From Cylindrotheca closterium (lineage: Eukaryota; Bacillariophyta; Bacillariophyceae; Bacillariales; Bacillariaceae), in assembly GCA_933822405.4 (NCBI GenBank), contig CAKOGP040000668.1:271445-335444 (forward strand): 64,000 bases of DNA, read 5' to 3'. A program made the translations under genes and the position numbers. Positions 55,280 through 64,000 of the stretch are shown piece by piece. The notes under the pieces were generated by a model, which did not search any database, was not told the origin of the DNA, and worked only from the letters and a program-made list of their open reading frames with translations. Every line of letters begins with the position of its first letter. Position 1 is the first letter of the stretch.

Positions 55280-56401
55280 ATGACCAATGATTCGGAACAA
55301 TATGATTCCTTCTTTTCCGAATTGCCGGAAATGCTGGGCAGGGATTCCATGCTTTCAGAAGGAGAGGAAACCGAAATCGATGAATTCATTCTCACCGAAA
55401 TGTGCAAAGAAGTCGCCGCCATGTTTGGTGGAACCGACTATGACAGTCAACACTTTGACGACTACGATGATTATGCCGACAAGGATCGTGGTTCTTCCTC
55501 AAACGAGCCAATCAAGTCGTCAGCAGCCATGATTGAGATTGTGCGCAAATCTTTGGCTGGGGTTCAGATTGATGGAATCCCTGCGATTGATCGCTTCAGC
55601 ATGTCGTTGGAAAACCCAGACGAACAACGAAAGTTACTAGAATACTTTCAAAAGGCCAAGCAGAATCGAGACAAGGAAGCACGCATAAAGGCAGAACAAC
55701 AAGAAGCCGAACGAATCAAGAGACAAGAACAAGATCGAAAAGAGCGAGAGGAACGCGAAGCCAAACTGAAAAAGGAAAAGGAAGCAAAAGAACGACAGGA
55801 ACGGCATGAACGTGAGCGACGAGAACGTAGGGAAAAAAGAAAGAGAGAAGAAAAGGAAAGAAAGGAGCGAAAAGAACGTGAAGCCCGAGAAAAGGCAGAG
55901 CTTGAGGCTCGTGAAGAAGCAGAACGAGAAGCCAAGGAAAGGGCAGAAGCAATTAAGGCCAAAGCTGAAAGGGAAGCCAGGGCCCAGGCGGAAGCTATCG
56001 TAAGGGCTGAAAGGGAGCAACGGGAGCGAGAACGGCGGGTAAGGGTTGAAAAGGAGCAACAACGGGAAATGCAATCAGTCGAAGGGGAGCACACGGACAT
56101 GATTGAAGTGGCACCCGGACTGACACTTCCTTTATTGTCCAAGGATGCCACCTTGCGTGCTCTTGCCAAAGATGACACGATTACCACAACTTGTTTTGCC
56201 TGTCAACAGACACTTACTGCTCCTGGTCATGTAGAGTTTATTGTTTGTTGCGACGATTGGATCTGTATGGCTGTGGATGATGATGGTTATGGTGATGCAA
56301 ACAAGCCGAGAACAGGTAACAAACGTTGCATTGGATTTGGACTTAAGGATGGAGACGTTGCCAAGTGGGTCTTTTCACGAAAGAGCATTGTGGCAAACTA
56401 A
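55280..56401 (+). CDS. Protein with long charged helix and C-terminal Cys-containing domain
   Basis: A 373-residue single-exon protein. The acidic N-terminus (about 1-75) contains LTEMCKEVAAMFGGTDYD. Residues about 110-270 are an unbroken run of Arg/Lys/Glu (KEREEREAKLKKEKEAKER, and REARAQAEAIVRAEREQR later). This pattern suits a single stable alpha helix or a coiled coil. The C-terminal domain (about 275-373) has TTTCFACQQTLTAPGHVEFI, VCCDDWICMAVDDD and RCIGFGLKDGDVAKWVFSRK. Its five or six Cys could bind zinc. No signal peptide is seen, so nuclear or cytosolic. The long minus-strand frames opposite the helix are composition shadows. Function unknown. Confidence 0.75.
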   Translation: MTNDSEQYDSFFSELPEMLGRDSMLSEGEETEIDEFILTEMCKEVAAMFGGTDYDSQHFDDYDDYADKDRGSSSNEPIKSSAAMIEIVRKSLAGVQIDGIPAIDRFSMSLENPDEQRKLLEYFQKAKQNRDKEARIKAEQQEAERIKRQEQDRKEREEREAKLKKEKEAKERQERHERERRERREKRKREEKERKERKEREAREKAELEAREEAEREAKERAEAIKAKAEREARAQAEAIVRAEREQRERERRVRVEKEQQREMQSVEGEHTDMIEVAPGLTLPLLSKDATLRALAKDDTITTTCFACQQTLTAPGHVEFIVCCDDWICMAVDDDGYGDANKPRTGNKRCIGFGLKDGDVAKWVFSRKSIVAN

Positions 56402-56686
56402 AAGAAAATGCTAGCATCAAATTCGCGATAGGGGAGACTCGGGAAATAATTCGCAATGCTCGCTGCCGGCGGTACCGTCTACATTAATAATACATACTGT
56501 AGTGTTTAGACAATATCATTTTTCCCATTGTAGTCGAATGTTTAGATATGGATCTATCATAACCACCTGCATTGTTTCCAGACTCTCTTATCGACAGCAG
56601 TTGTGAAAATTCAAAATATCAAAGACTACAGAATCAATCATCCACGACACGCCGTATCATCACTCAAGATTTCTAGCCGAATTTTT

Positions 56687-57298
56687 TTAGTTTTCTTCAG
56701 TGCTTGTTGGTTCGTCGATAGGATCATCCTTGGGTGCTTCTTGCAGTGGAACCAAGCTCTCAGCCTTTACTGCTTGTCCCCCAAATGCTTCAATCGCATT
56801 ATAAACCACAGTTGCCAATCCCAAACTGGCAATCAATCCTGCCGGCATGAATTTCTTGGACGCCAAGAACTTCTTTCCCATGACATACGACAACATTCCT
56901 CCCACAGCAGTTCCCATGATACTTCCAACCTTTTGCTTTTGGGAAATCAAAAAGGCCGAAAGACTCAGCAAGCCTCCAAAGGTGCTCCCAGCAATCAAAC
57001 TTGCCTTGCTGCCCTTGGTAATATATCCCATCAAACCACCCGCAAAAGTCAATCCTCCCACACAAGTATTCAATACAATTCCTCGTGGCGCTGGAGCTGC
57101 TGCTGCTGCCTGATTTTCACCATTGGGCGCCACGAGACCGAGTTTTTGATCCACCGACAATGGAATCATCAGACGACTTTTGGTGGCATTGGATACTAAC
57201 AATCCTGGTGATGGGAATGCATTGACATTGTTGGTTGCTGCTTGTATTAAGAGAAGACAGAGGGCAAAGGATGCAACTGGAGAACAGTGTAATTTCAT
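56687..57298 (-). CDS. FAX/TMEM14-like plastid membrane protein
   Basis: A 203-residue single-exon protein from ATG 57298 (MKLHCSPVASF). The leader ends NNVNA followed by Phe-Pro-Ser, a clear diatom plastid import motif. The membrane domain (about 95-180) matches the Tmemb_14/UPF0136 pattern: GGLTFAGGLMGYITKGSKAS, LIAGSTFGGLLSLSAFLIS, MGTAVGGMLSYVMGKKFLAS and KKFMPAGLIASLGLATVVYN, four short Gly-rich helices. In plants FAX1 of this family exports fatty acids across the inner envelope. The same role in the diatom plastid is inferred from family and targeting. The C-terminus is acidic (DDPIDEPTSTEEN). Confidence 0.85.
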   Translation of the reverse strand: MKLHCSPVASFALCLLLIQAATNNVNAFPSPGLLVSNATKSRLMIPLSVDQKLGLVAPNGENQAAAAAPAPRGIVLNTCVGGLTFAGGLMGYITKGSKASLIAGSTFGGLLSLSAFLISQKQKVGSIMGTAVGGMLSYVMGKKFLASKKFMPAGLIASLGLATVVYNAIEAFGGQAVKAESLVPLQEAPKDDPIDEPTSTEEN

Positions 57299-57663
57299 GG
57301 TGAGGTGGGTGGTTGGTGGTTGGTGGTTCTTTGTCGCTATGATTGAATGAATGAATCGCAAATCTCACCATGAGATCTCACAGGTGAAGATCTGCTGATG
57401 TCTGTATGGCGTCCGTGCGTATTCAGTCATTTTCAAATGATTTGAAAAAATCTGCAGGCCGGTCGGTTGACGTCATCCGTCATCTGTCCTTCGTCAGCTA
57501 CCTACAGTACACAAACGACAATCCCGAAAGAGAAAAATTGGAAACAAATGACGAAAGACAATAACAGTTGCAAACTTAAAAAAAAAAGATAGCAACACTT
57601 CTATCCTTTTCAAAAAAATCATGAGTGTGAACGTTCCTTGAATCAATCTTCCATCTGCCGAAA
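57299..57663. promoter_or_regulatory. Divergent promoter region
   Basis: A 365-base spacer between two divergent ATGs, with ggtggttggtggttgg direct repeats next to the FAX-like start. No defined site recognised. Confidence 0.35.
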
Positions 57664-59256
57664 ATGAATCCCCTTTATCGAAAGTCCCTCTTGTTTGGAG
57701 CTCTGACAGCCGTAGTGCTCTACAATTCTACAGCGAGTAAATGTTTCTGCAGTGCCGAGAATAGGAAGAAGCCCTCTACGGTTGAGCTGTCCACCAATCG
57801 AAGCTACTCGCCTCTCCCAATCGAGACCTACTCGACTCTCGCCAATGATATCTCAAGAATTTGGCATGAGCCCATTGAAAATCGTGTTTGTGTAGAGATG
57901 ATGGAAAACGCCACATGTCCCCATCCAGCACTCTGGGGAAGGTTATCTGGACCAGCACTTGCAATTCTGGACTGGACGACTGAGAAAAACCAAAATTCTA
58001 CTGCTAATGTGTTATGCGGAAGCTACAACGATAGTTGGTTAGATGCTGGAGATTATTATGTCGAAATTGTGGTACTCTACTGTGACGATTTTGGGGTCAA
58101 GACGATGAACAAGAAAAAGAACATCACCGATTGGTTCCATGAAGATCTTCGTCCTAAATGTGTGGAAAATGCCCAGTACAACCGAATCACATCTATTCAT
58201 CAAAGTTACATAACTGTAGTAGCATCGACTACGGGGGCGGGAAATTCGCGCATTGGCCGTTGGGTGAAACGGCCGGGATCACGGTCGCAGCCATTGTTTA
58301 CTCGCTACCAACCTGTTGGTTGCGTTGAAGCTTCTGGCACGGGATATAAACCACAAAATCCCTTGCCCAAATGGTGCAACATGTTTGTAAATCGAGACGA
58401 GATTCATGCCACAACTGAACGTGTGGGAGGTTTGCCGCAGTACGATTTTCAGTGGGGTATGAATACAACCGATAGCGAGCTGACCACAAGGATCCAACAT
58501 GTATTTCGCAACGAGTCGAGTCGCCTTCCTTTCTTTTGTGCAATAGGTGACTCGCACAGTCGTTTTGTTGTCATGCGGTCTGTGAAGCAATTAGAAGTAC
58601 GAGGTTTAATGACCTTCATTCGCCACCAATGGCCAAATGCGTCCGCTATCGGGCCCAAAATGTTGCAGAAAAATTGTGGGGTGGTCATTATCCAGATAGG
58701 ACAATGGCCTGCAAGTATATCTTCAGGTGGATACCCATTTTCGTTTGCAAGATATTACAATGAGATGAAGTTACACGTTCAAGCTGTTTTGGATGCAGTC
58801 AAAGACATTCCACATGCGAAGGTCTATTTGCCTTCTGTTGATCTAGGCCCGCTCATGGGAGCAATCAATCTCTGCAGAGACTGGCGAACACCTACGGTTT
58901 TAGGTGCCTATTCGTTTGTCCTCCAATTAATTGCGTCAGAACTGAATAACCCAAAGCTCGAATACATCGATACACGTTTCATAATCGAAACCCATTGGGA
59001 TGGTGGTCCTGATTGGTAAGTCTTTCGGAAAAGAAAAAAAGTTGGTTACAGTTGGTATTGCTTCATTCTCAACTTCCGAACAATGCGCAGGTTGCATTTG
59101 CAAGAAGAGGTTAGGTTACGCAAGACTATGTATATACTAGCCATCGCTATGGCGGAGATTGAAGATTCGCTGTTTCCAAGACTGCTAAGCGGGGCTGAGC
59201 CCCACACATCAACTGATGAAATGATCACTGAGGTTGTTGACCGTGTCGCATATTAA
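57664..59256 (+). CDS. SGNH/PC-esterase-like (TBL-type) membrane protein
   Basis: Exons 57664-59015 and 59091-59256 (75-base intron, phase 2) give 505 residues. A signal anchor (SLLFGALTAVVLYNSTA) at the N-terminus predicts a Golgi-type or secreted protein, with several N-glycosylation sequons. The catalytic Ser lies in FFCAIGDSHSRFVV (Ser297), and the D-x-x-H pair is DWLH at residues 450-453, assembled across the intron (GGPDW then LHLQEE). The GDS plus DxxH combination is that of the trichome-birefringence/PC-esterase (CAS1-like) families, which acetylate or deacetylate wall polysaccharides. The middle has paired Cys (CGVVIIQIGQWPAS). Polysaccharide O-acyl transfer in the secretory pathway is the likeliest role; the substrate is unknown. 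Confidence 0.75.
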
Positions 59257-60014
59257 CAATTTGGGAACAATTTTAAGCGCTTACAGCAAAATGGGGGTAT
59301 AGAAATCTTGGAACGAGCAACGAAATGTATACACGTGATGCCTCAAATCTGAAATTGAATTATTTATCGAACTCATCGGAGGAGATGCTAGGAGTGTAAA
59401 AAATGTCATATGATGCCTGCCATACGACCATACAATGAGCAATACTGTACATACAAGGTTTTTCAGAGGTATGTCAGAGCTCAGAGGTACAGTGTGTACT
59501 ATAGGACGTTCGACTCACTCAGTCGACTTACTTTTTCTCTTACCTTGTAATATATTATTATATAGTACCGGTATACAAGTACACTGTACGGGAAATTATA
59601 TGTCTGCTTTTCAATGACCCTGTACACCTAGTACTTCTGCCACGGTAGACCGATAGTCTTGCCAAAAACAAATCTTTCATATTTTACTGCACAGTGCCAG
59701 GTAGTGTGATCTATCATCATCATCAGTCAGTCGACTTACTTTTTCTCTTGTAATATTTTTAATATATTGTTCGATAAGGTGTAATAATGTCGAAAAAGGG
59801 GGAAATTACTAGTAAATTTTGATTTGGGGAGTACCCGTTCGCGCAGGGAACACGGCTTATACACCTGTACAGGAAATTATATCTGCTTTTCAATGACCCT
59901 GTACACCTAGTACTTCTGCCACGGTAGACCGATAGTCTTGCCAAAAACAAATCTTTCATAATTTTACTGTACTGTAGTGTGATCATTCAAATCTATCATC
60001 ATCATCAAAGAATC
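59257..60014. other. Intergenic region with a duplicated block
   Basis: A 758-base spacer without a gene. Contains TACCGGTA at 59566-59573 and the direct duplication listed separately. The second copy ends about 40 bases before the next ATG. Confidence 0.6.
59522..59975. repeat. Direct duplication upstream of the Cys-rich gene
   Basis: Copy A runs from gtcgacttac (59522) through ggaaattata (59591) to about 59696. Copy B runs from gtcgacttac (59730) through ggaaattat (59872) to about 59970. The shared part includes tgcttttcaatgaccctgta and ccacggtagaccgatagtct with only a few changes over about 110 bases. Copy B contains about 70 extra bases between the two blocks. Confidence 0.85.
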
Positions 60015-60810
60015 ATGAAGGTGCTCCTCTCTCTTGCTCTTGCTTTCGTAGCTCTGGACGCTTCTCAGGCACAGTGCACCAACGAATTTTGCCCCGGTGG
60101 GATCACATTAGAAGGCGGAGAGGTGATCTTGACGGTACCATATTCACTTGTTCGGAATTGAGGTATGTTAAGAAACACCAAATCGTTTTGATTGTTTCAT
60201 TGGCAAAGTCTTGCTTACCAATTTCGTCCTACTACTTTATGATAGCGCCTCTTGGAGCTTCATTACTGCCACTGGCCTTACTGCCGAGGAATGCGCTGGT
60301 CTTACCATTTTGGCAGGAGTCAATTGCTGTCCAACAAAACAAGATCCGGCAATTTGTTTTCTCTGTAATTCCGCAGAAGCTACCTTCAATGCAGACAAGG
60401 CAATTCCTGATAGTGAGGTGCCATCCTGCGGTATCATCGATGCTATGCTATCTTATGCCGAAAGTGAGGCAAACTGTACCGCAGGGAAGGCAGAATTTGA
60501 CACATCTTTCAACCTTGCCTCGTTTTGCGAATGTTCGGATGTTCCTGCACCAGAACTTTGCAAGGTCTGCGATGACAATCAAGTTGTCACCACAAACACG
60601 ACAGCAGTTGTTCCCGATGGGGATGGTCTGACATGCATTGAGGGGTTCGAATTTGCAAGGCATGTTACCAACCAGACAGTTTGCGACGGAATTGAAACTG
60701 ATGAATCCAAGGCTGCATGCTGCGTTGAGGCCTCGAGTGGAATCAGCCTGTGCATGAAGAGTCTTGTGGTTGCTGCCACCTTGCTTCTTGGAGTTATGTA
60801 TGCCATCTGA
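60015..60810 (+). pseudogene. Secreted Cys-rich protein gene with an apparent frameshift
   Basis: ATG 60015 opens a signal peptide (MKVLLSLALAFVALDASQA) and QCTNEFCPGGITLEGGEV. The same frame then hits TGA at 60159, before the strong donor gtatgt at 60163. One frame over, the sequence reads LDGTIFTCSEL, and splicing 60163-60245 joins it in phase to SASWSFITATGLTAEECAGL. The rest of exon 2 (to 60810) is rich in paired Cys (NCCPTKQDPAICFLC, and later SFCECSDVPAPELCKVC) and ends in a hydrophobic stretch (LVVAATLLLGVMYAI) like a GPI signal. A one-base deletion around 60124-60134 would explain the break. It could be an assembly error, in which case this is a functional GPI-anchored Cys-rich protein. 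Confidence 0.6.
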
Positions 60811-61276
60811 GAAGATATACATGTTGTATTGCTCCTGGTCTTTGACCTGCTGCATACTTTGGTGACGATGTGTTTCACAAAGCGAACCATAGTGAAGTGG
60901 TAATGACTGTAGAGGACGAGTTTGGGGTCTTCCGGTATGGCGTTATTAGAATTTATTTTCTAATTTATTCGTCCAGGATAATATTGCACGCTATACTTCA
61001 TTTCCCTTAGTGTTGTACCTACCGTTCTACAGTACAATGAATACATACACCAAGAGTATAGCATACACAGTACAGTATTAATACCTGGTACCGTATATAT
61101 TTAATATTGAATATATAGGATGGAAACGGTGATCGAATAGAACGACTAAACGTTCTGCGGTGACAGTGGTCATTTCTGTCTCACCGCATGCGTCCTGTCA
61201 TTTTCCAGAGAAGAAAATTATAAAATAGCATTCATATATACGGTGCTATTATACTGATGACGCGCATCTTTTCTAA
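60811..61276. other. Intergenic region
   Basis: A 466-base AT-rich spacer with tacagta/tactgta runs near 61020-61085. No gene. Confidence 0.5.
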
Positions 61277-62314
61277 ATGGCTGCTTCCAACATTAGAGAG
61301 ATAAACATTGAAGAAAACAATGACAGAGCCTCTGGTATGGCTCGTCGGGCCGAACGAGAGCAGGCTGAGAAGCATCGTGCTAGGGATAGGGTTACCGCTT
61401 TGCGCGGTCAAATGCAAAACGGTGACGACCAAGTGCAAAACGACAATGTTGAAGAGAGCAAAACCATTCCTAGGAAGTGCAAGATTGCAATACTTGCAGT
61501 TCTGATGATTGCCTTTGTCGGAGGAGCCGTTGCTATCTTTGGAACCATAGGGTCGCCTTCTTCTTCTGCAGCAGCAGCAGCAGCAGTGACTACCGATGCT
61601 CCAGTGTCAGTCATTCCAACAGAAGCGCCAACTCCTCTTCCATCACTGACACCCACGGTAGCCTCGACGTTGGAAGTAATTTATCCCAAACCGTCTCCAC
61701 AAGCGTGTGCTCAGGTGGCTGCTGGTCAACCAGTTCTAGGCCAACGCAGTTTGGCAACTAGAAGCTTTAACGTGGAGCTCGATGTTTCCTTGGCGGCTGA
61801 AACGGACATTGATACCATGGTGGATGCTCTACAAATCCAAACACAAGACATTTTGATTCCAAGTTTGGTAGGGTGCAATGAAAGGCGCGGATTAAGAGCC
61901 ATAGTGTTGCGCCAATCCACAACACAAAGACGGCGTTATGCAATTGCCAATGCAGAAGCGACAGTTGTTCATGATCCAAGCCAGACGTGTGTCCCTACTG
62001 GATCAGGTCCATGCTACCGGGTAGTGACAACGCTTAATGTTTTCATAAAAAATGCTACCGAGTCGGAGCAAGTGCTGAACAATCTGATTGTCGGCGTCTA
62101 CGATGTGGAGGCTTTGTCTGTTGATCTTGGAATCGGTGCACTCATTGATTCTATTTCCTTTGAAGATATTCTTTTGGCACAACAAGAGCCCACCAACAGT
62201 CCCACTCGGGCACCTGTATCCAGTCCCACCGTTTCACCCATTTCTGCTCCCACCCTTCCACCGGCCGTCTCGACTCTGCCGCAAACACCCGGACCGGCGC
62301 TCACTCCAACCTAG
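61277..62314 (+). CDS. Single-pass membrane protein with PT-rich stalk
   Basis: A 345-residue frame from ATG 61277. A charged cytosolic part (about 1-65: MARRAEREQAEKHRARDRV) precedes one membrane helix (IAILAVLMIAFVGGAVAIF) and a Pro/Thr stalk. The ectodomain (about 130-300) contains RSFNVELDVSLAAETDIDTM, ALQIQTQDILIPSLVGCNER and PCYRVVTTLNVFIKNATES. This alpha/beta-looking module often follows PT linkers in diatom surface proteins. A second PT linker (TNSPTRAPVSSPTVSPISAP) ends at TAG 62312. One base out of frame, a Cys-rich sequence follows directly, so the gene was probably longer. This product may be a truncated remnant or a functional short form. Confidence 0.65.
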   Translation: MAASNIREINIEENNDRASGMARRAEREQAEKHRARDRVTALRGQMQNGDDQVQNDNVEESKTIPRKCKIAILAVLMIAFVGGAVAIFGTIGSPSSSAAAAAAVTTDAPVSVIPTEAPTPLPSLTPTVASTLEVIYPKPSPQACAQVAAGQPVLGQRSLATRSFNVELDVSLAAETDIDTMVDALQIQTQDILIPSLVGCNERRGLRAIVLRQSTTQRRRYAIANAEATVVHDPSQTCVPTGSGPCYRVVTTLNVFIKNATESEQVLNNLIVGVYDVEALSVDLGIGALIDSISFEDILLAQQEPTNSPTRAPVSSPTVSPISAPTLPPAVSTLPQTPGPALTPT

Positions 62315-63238
62315 CAGCCAGTTGCGGCGCCCGCAACAATGTAAACTGTGAGGCTAATAATTGTCAAGGAGAGGATGCTTGCAAGAGTCCTGTTGGATGT
62401 GTATCTTGCATTGGCAAGTGCAAACTTTCATTACAAAGAATTCATTGTGTATTCCGCAAATTCAATTCTCTCATTTTGTTGTTACAATGACCGCATGCTT
62501 GGCGGATAGCGGTGATTTTTCTTGTCGTCGAAATCGGAGAAGGTTCCTGTACCTATAATAAAGATTCGTGCAATAGTGACAATCGGTGACAACAGTTGTT
62601 TGGGAAAAGATTCTTGCCCTTGCCTAACAGTCGGAACGGTGGGCTCCCAAAGAGTATTTCTCCCAGCTCTTGTGCGCCAAGAGGGGTCGAGAGCTGCCGA
62701 TACACATCTGGTCCCATTGGGGCCAACAATTGCAATGAGGGGCTTAGCGCGTGCTTCAGACATTGGGGTGGACTCTTACAATTGTGGTGCATCCTACACT
62801 AAAACTTTGGGAGAGATTGATGATGACTCGTGCAATGGTACGGGACGAAAGCATGGTGTGCTTGTAGAATCTTGTGGTACTCCTTAGAAAAGTTGTTAAG
62901 AGTCAAACATTTACTAACATCTTATTGTCATTGATTATAATTGTTTCCATAGTGGCCAGTTGACCAACATGATCACTTCCAATGATTCGAGCAACTGTGA
63001 AAGATGTGAGTATCTTGGTGCATTCTTCTTCTGCAACTGCCGTCAATGCCATTTACTGATTATTCGATCTCTATCTTTCGGTTGCTCGTGCCTAAAAGGA
63101 AAAGCAGAAGGTCTTTTGGTACTCCCTCGTTCTGCGAGCCCGACTTTGGTGGACTTTGTCAATAAAGGGGAAGCTGGCCGATTGATTCATTCAATCATTC
63201 TTGCTAACCATCACTTTGGAGTTGTACTGGAAATGTAA
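62315..63238 (+). pseudogene. Degenerate Cys-rich repeat array, former 3' part of the preceding gene
   Basis: After the stop, Cys-rich segments appear in shifting frames: ASCGARNNVNCEANNCQGED with ACKSPVGCVSCIGK, then GEGSCTYNKDSCNSDN, IGDNSCLGKDSC, SCAPRGVESCRYTSGPIGAN with NCNEGLSAC, and EIDDDSCNG. These are variants of an Ile-Gly-x-x-Ser-Cys unit that diatom surface proteins carry in tandem after PT linkers. At least four frame changes are needed to read them in one chain. A GC-AG intron (donor gcaagt at about 62417) may exist as well. Nothing continuous is translatable, so this is called a relic. Confidence 0.6.
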
Positions 63239-63670
63239 ATGAGTGTCTTTAAAATACTGATGGATGTAGTTATCTAAAGAATACCAATTTCACTGGTACA
63301 TCACTTCGGAAGAATCTTATTTTTATGCTAGAATACATATTACATACCGGTACACGTATGTACGTGTATGTGCCACCAACAAAATGCTTTTATCATACCA
63401 CATGATGTATATATTTAATAAAATACCGGTATATTCCATATATATATATGTGCGGCATGTGCGCACTCGCAGGTCTGCTGGTATTAAAAAATAACACATC
63501 GAGAATAATGATTGGTAGAAGAGTAGGTGATGAAGCACGCGTGCAGAAACCTGTGTATATTTCAATGGAATTTTATTTGAAACGCAAGATTGAATATGTA
63601 TATTGTTACACATACAGAGTAGTACGGTATCCCAGAGTATTACTACAGACACACCCCTTCCGCTTCCAAC
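63239..63670. other. Intergenic region
   Basis: No gene. Two TACCGGTA palindromes at 63345-63352 and 63424-63431, with alternating ta tracts near 63436-63450. Confidence 0.5.
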
Positions 63671-64000
63671 ATGATGGACGACGACTCTGATGATAACTCT
63701 GACGTGGATGACCGGGCATACCGGATTGTGGAAGAAGCAAAATCTGGCAAATTAGATAAACAACGTGAACGAGATGCCAGAAACCACGGTGGGAATAAGT
63801 CCACTCCAGGAGCTCACAGCAGTTCCTCGAGTCATGGTGGGCACGCTGGAGATGCCAAACAAAGAAATGGTGCGAAGCAGACGGGAAGCTCTAGTATACC
63901 TGGCGCTCAAGTAGGGTTGCCGTCTGCGGACAAGAGACAAGAAAGCAAAGAGCTGAGAAACAGCCGAAAGACTAAGCAACATCGGAATCATAAGGACAGT
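63671..64000 (+). CDS. N-terminal part of a hydrophilic protein, cut by the window end
   Basis: ATG 63671 opens a frame that is still open at 64000 (110 codons). The start MMDDDSDDNSDVDDRAYRIV is acidic, followed by EEAKSGKLDKQRERDARN. A Gly/Ser/His/Lys-rich disordered stretch comes next (STPGAHSSSSSHGGHAG, then SSIPGAQVGLPSADKRQESK). No signal peptide in this part. Diatom LRR receptor-like and kinase-like proteins often have such cytosolic leaders before a membrane helix, but the informative part lies beyond the window. Confidence 0.6.
   Translation, partial: MMDDDSDDNSDVDDRAYRIVEEAKSGKLDKQRERDARNHGGNKSTPGAHSSSSSHGGHAGDAKQRNGAKQTGSSSIPGAQVGLPSADKRQESKELRNSRKTKQHRNHKDS

Noticed and set aside
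55648..56187. 179-codon minus-strand Ser/Arg/Leu-rich open frame
   Set aside because: Composition shadow of the Arg/Lys/Glu helix encoded on the plus strand.
1..64000. tRNA, rRNA and transposon genes
   Set aside because: No cloverleaf with a proper T-arm, no rRNA-like block, and no reverse transcriptase, integrase or transposase motif was seen on either strand. This was by eye, so degenerate copies could be missed.

Overview
The window looks like nuclear DNA of a photosynthetic stramenopile, most probably a pennate diatom. The evidence is: genes are interrupted by short GT-AG introns of about 68 to 148 bases; several proteins begin with a signal peptide whose cleavage site is followed by Phe, the diatom bipartite plastid-import motif; there are Pro/Thr/Ser linkers of the PTPTPPPTSAP type; and there are diatom-typical families (BspA-type leucine-rich repeats with an ankyrin-like tail, DUF6824, MYND proteins, gametolysin M11). 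There are no operons. Genes lie on both strands in unrelated order. A run of 311 N at 25973-26283 cuts one gene.

Layout. 0-5 kb: a coiled-coil gene broken by frameshifts and a small C2-domain gene. 5.6-13.8 kb: an M11 metallopeptidase with a 78-base repeat array, a CRAL-TRIO/DUF6824 protein, a BspA-type LRR protein and a ClpS-like protein. 14.3-22.7 kb: a TYW3-kelch-TYW2(N-terminal) fusion, a second BspA-type LRR protein (paralogue of the first), a two-domain glycosyltransferase and a small plastid protein. 23-32 kb: a probable thylakoid-lumen protein, then three related seven-helix receptor genes in the same orientation with a secreted Cys-rich gene on the opposite strand among them. 32.7-37.5 kb: two adjacent decayed copies of a MYND zinc-finger gene. 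38-47.2 kb: two membrane proteins with Cys-rich or EGF-like ectodomains, then two leishmanolysin-like (M8) genes side by side, the second fused behind a GH16 glucanase domain. 47.4-59.3 kb: small membrane proteins, a plastid-targeted FAX/TMEM14 protein and an SGNH/PC-esterase-like protein. 59.5-64 kb: a duplicated promoter-proximal block, a Cys-rich secreted gene with an apparent frameshift, a membrane protein followed by a rotted Cys-rich repeat array, and the start of a gene that leaves the window.

Many products are predicted at the cell surface or secreted (M11, M8, GH16-M8, seven-helix receptors, Cys-rich proteins), and at least four are predicted in the plastid. The most unusual items are the GH16-M8 fusion, the TYW fusion lacking its methyltransferase core, the receptor array, the paired MYND pseudogenes, a perfect 16-bp inverted repeat inside an intron, and a strong intergenic excess of the palindrome TACCGGTA. 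All exon structures come from reading frame and splice-site logic plus comparison of paralogues within the window. None has transcript support here.
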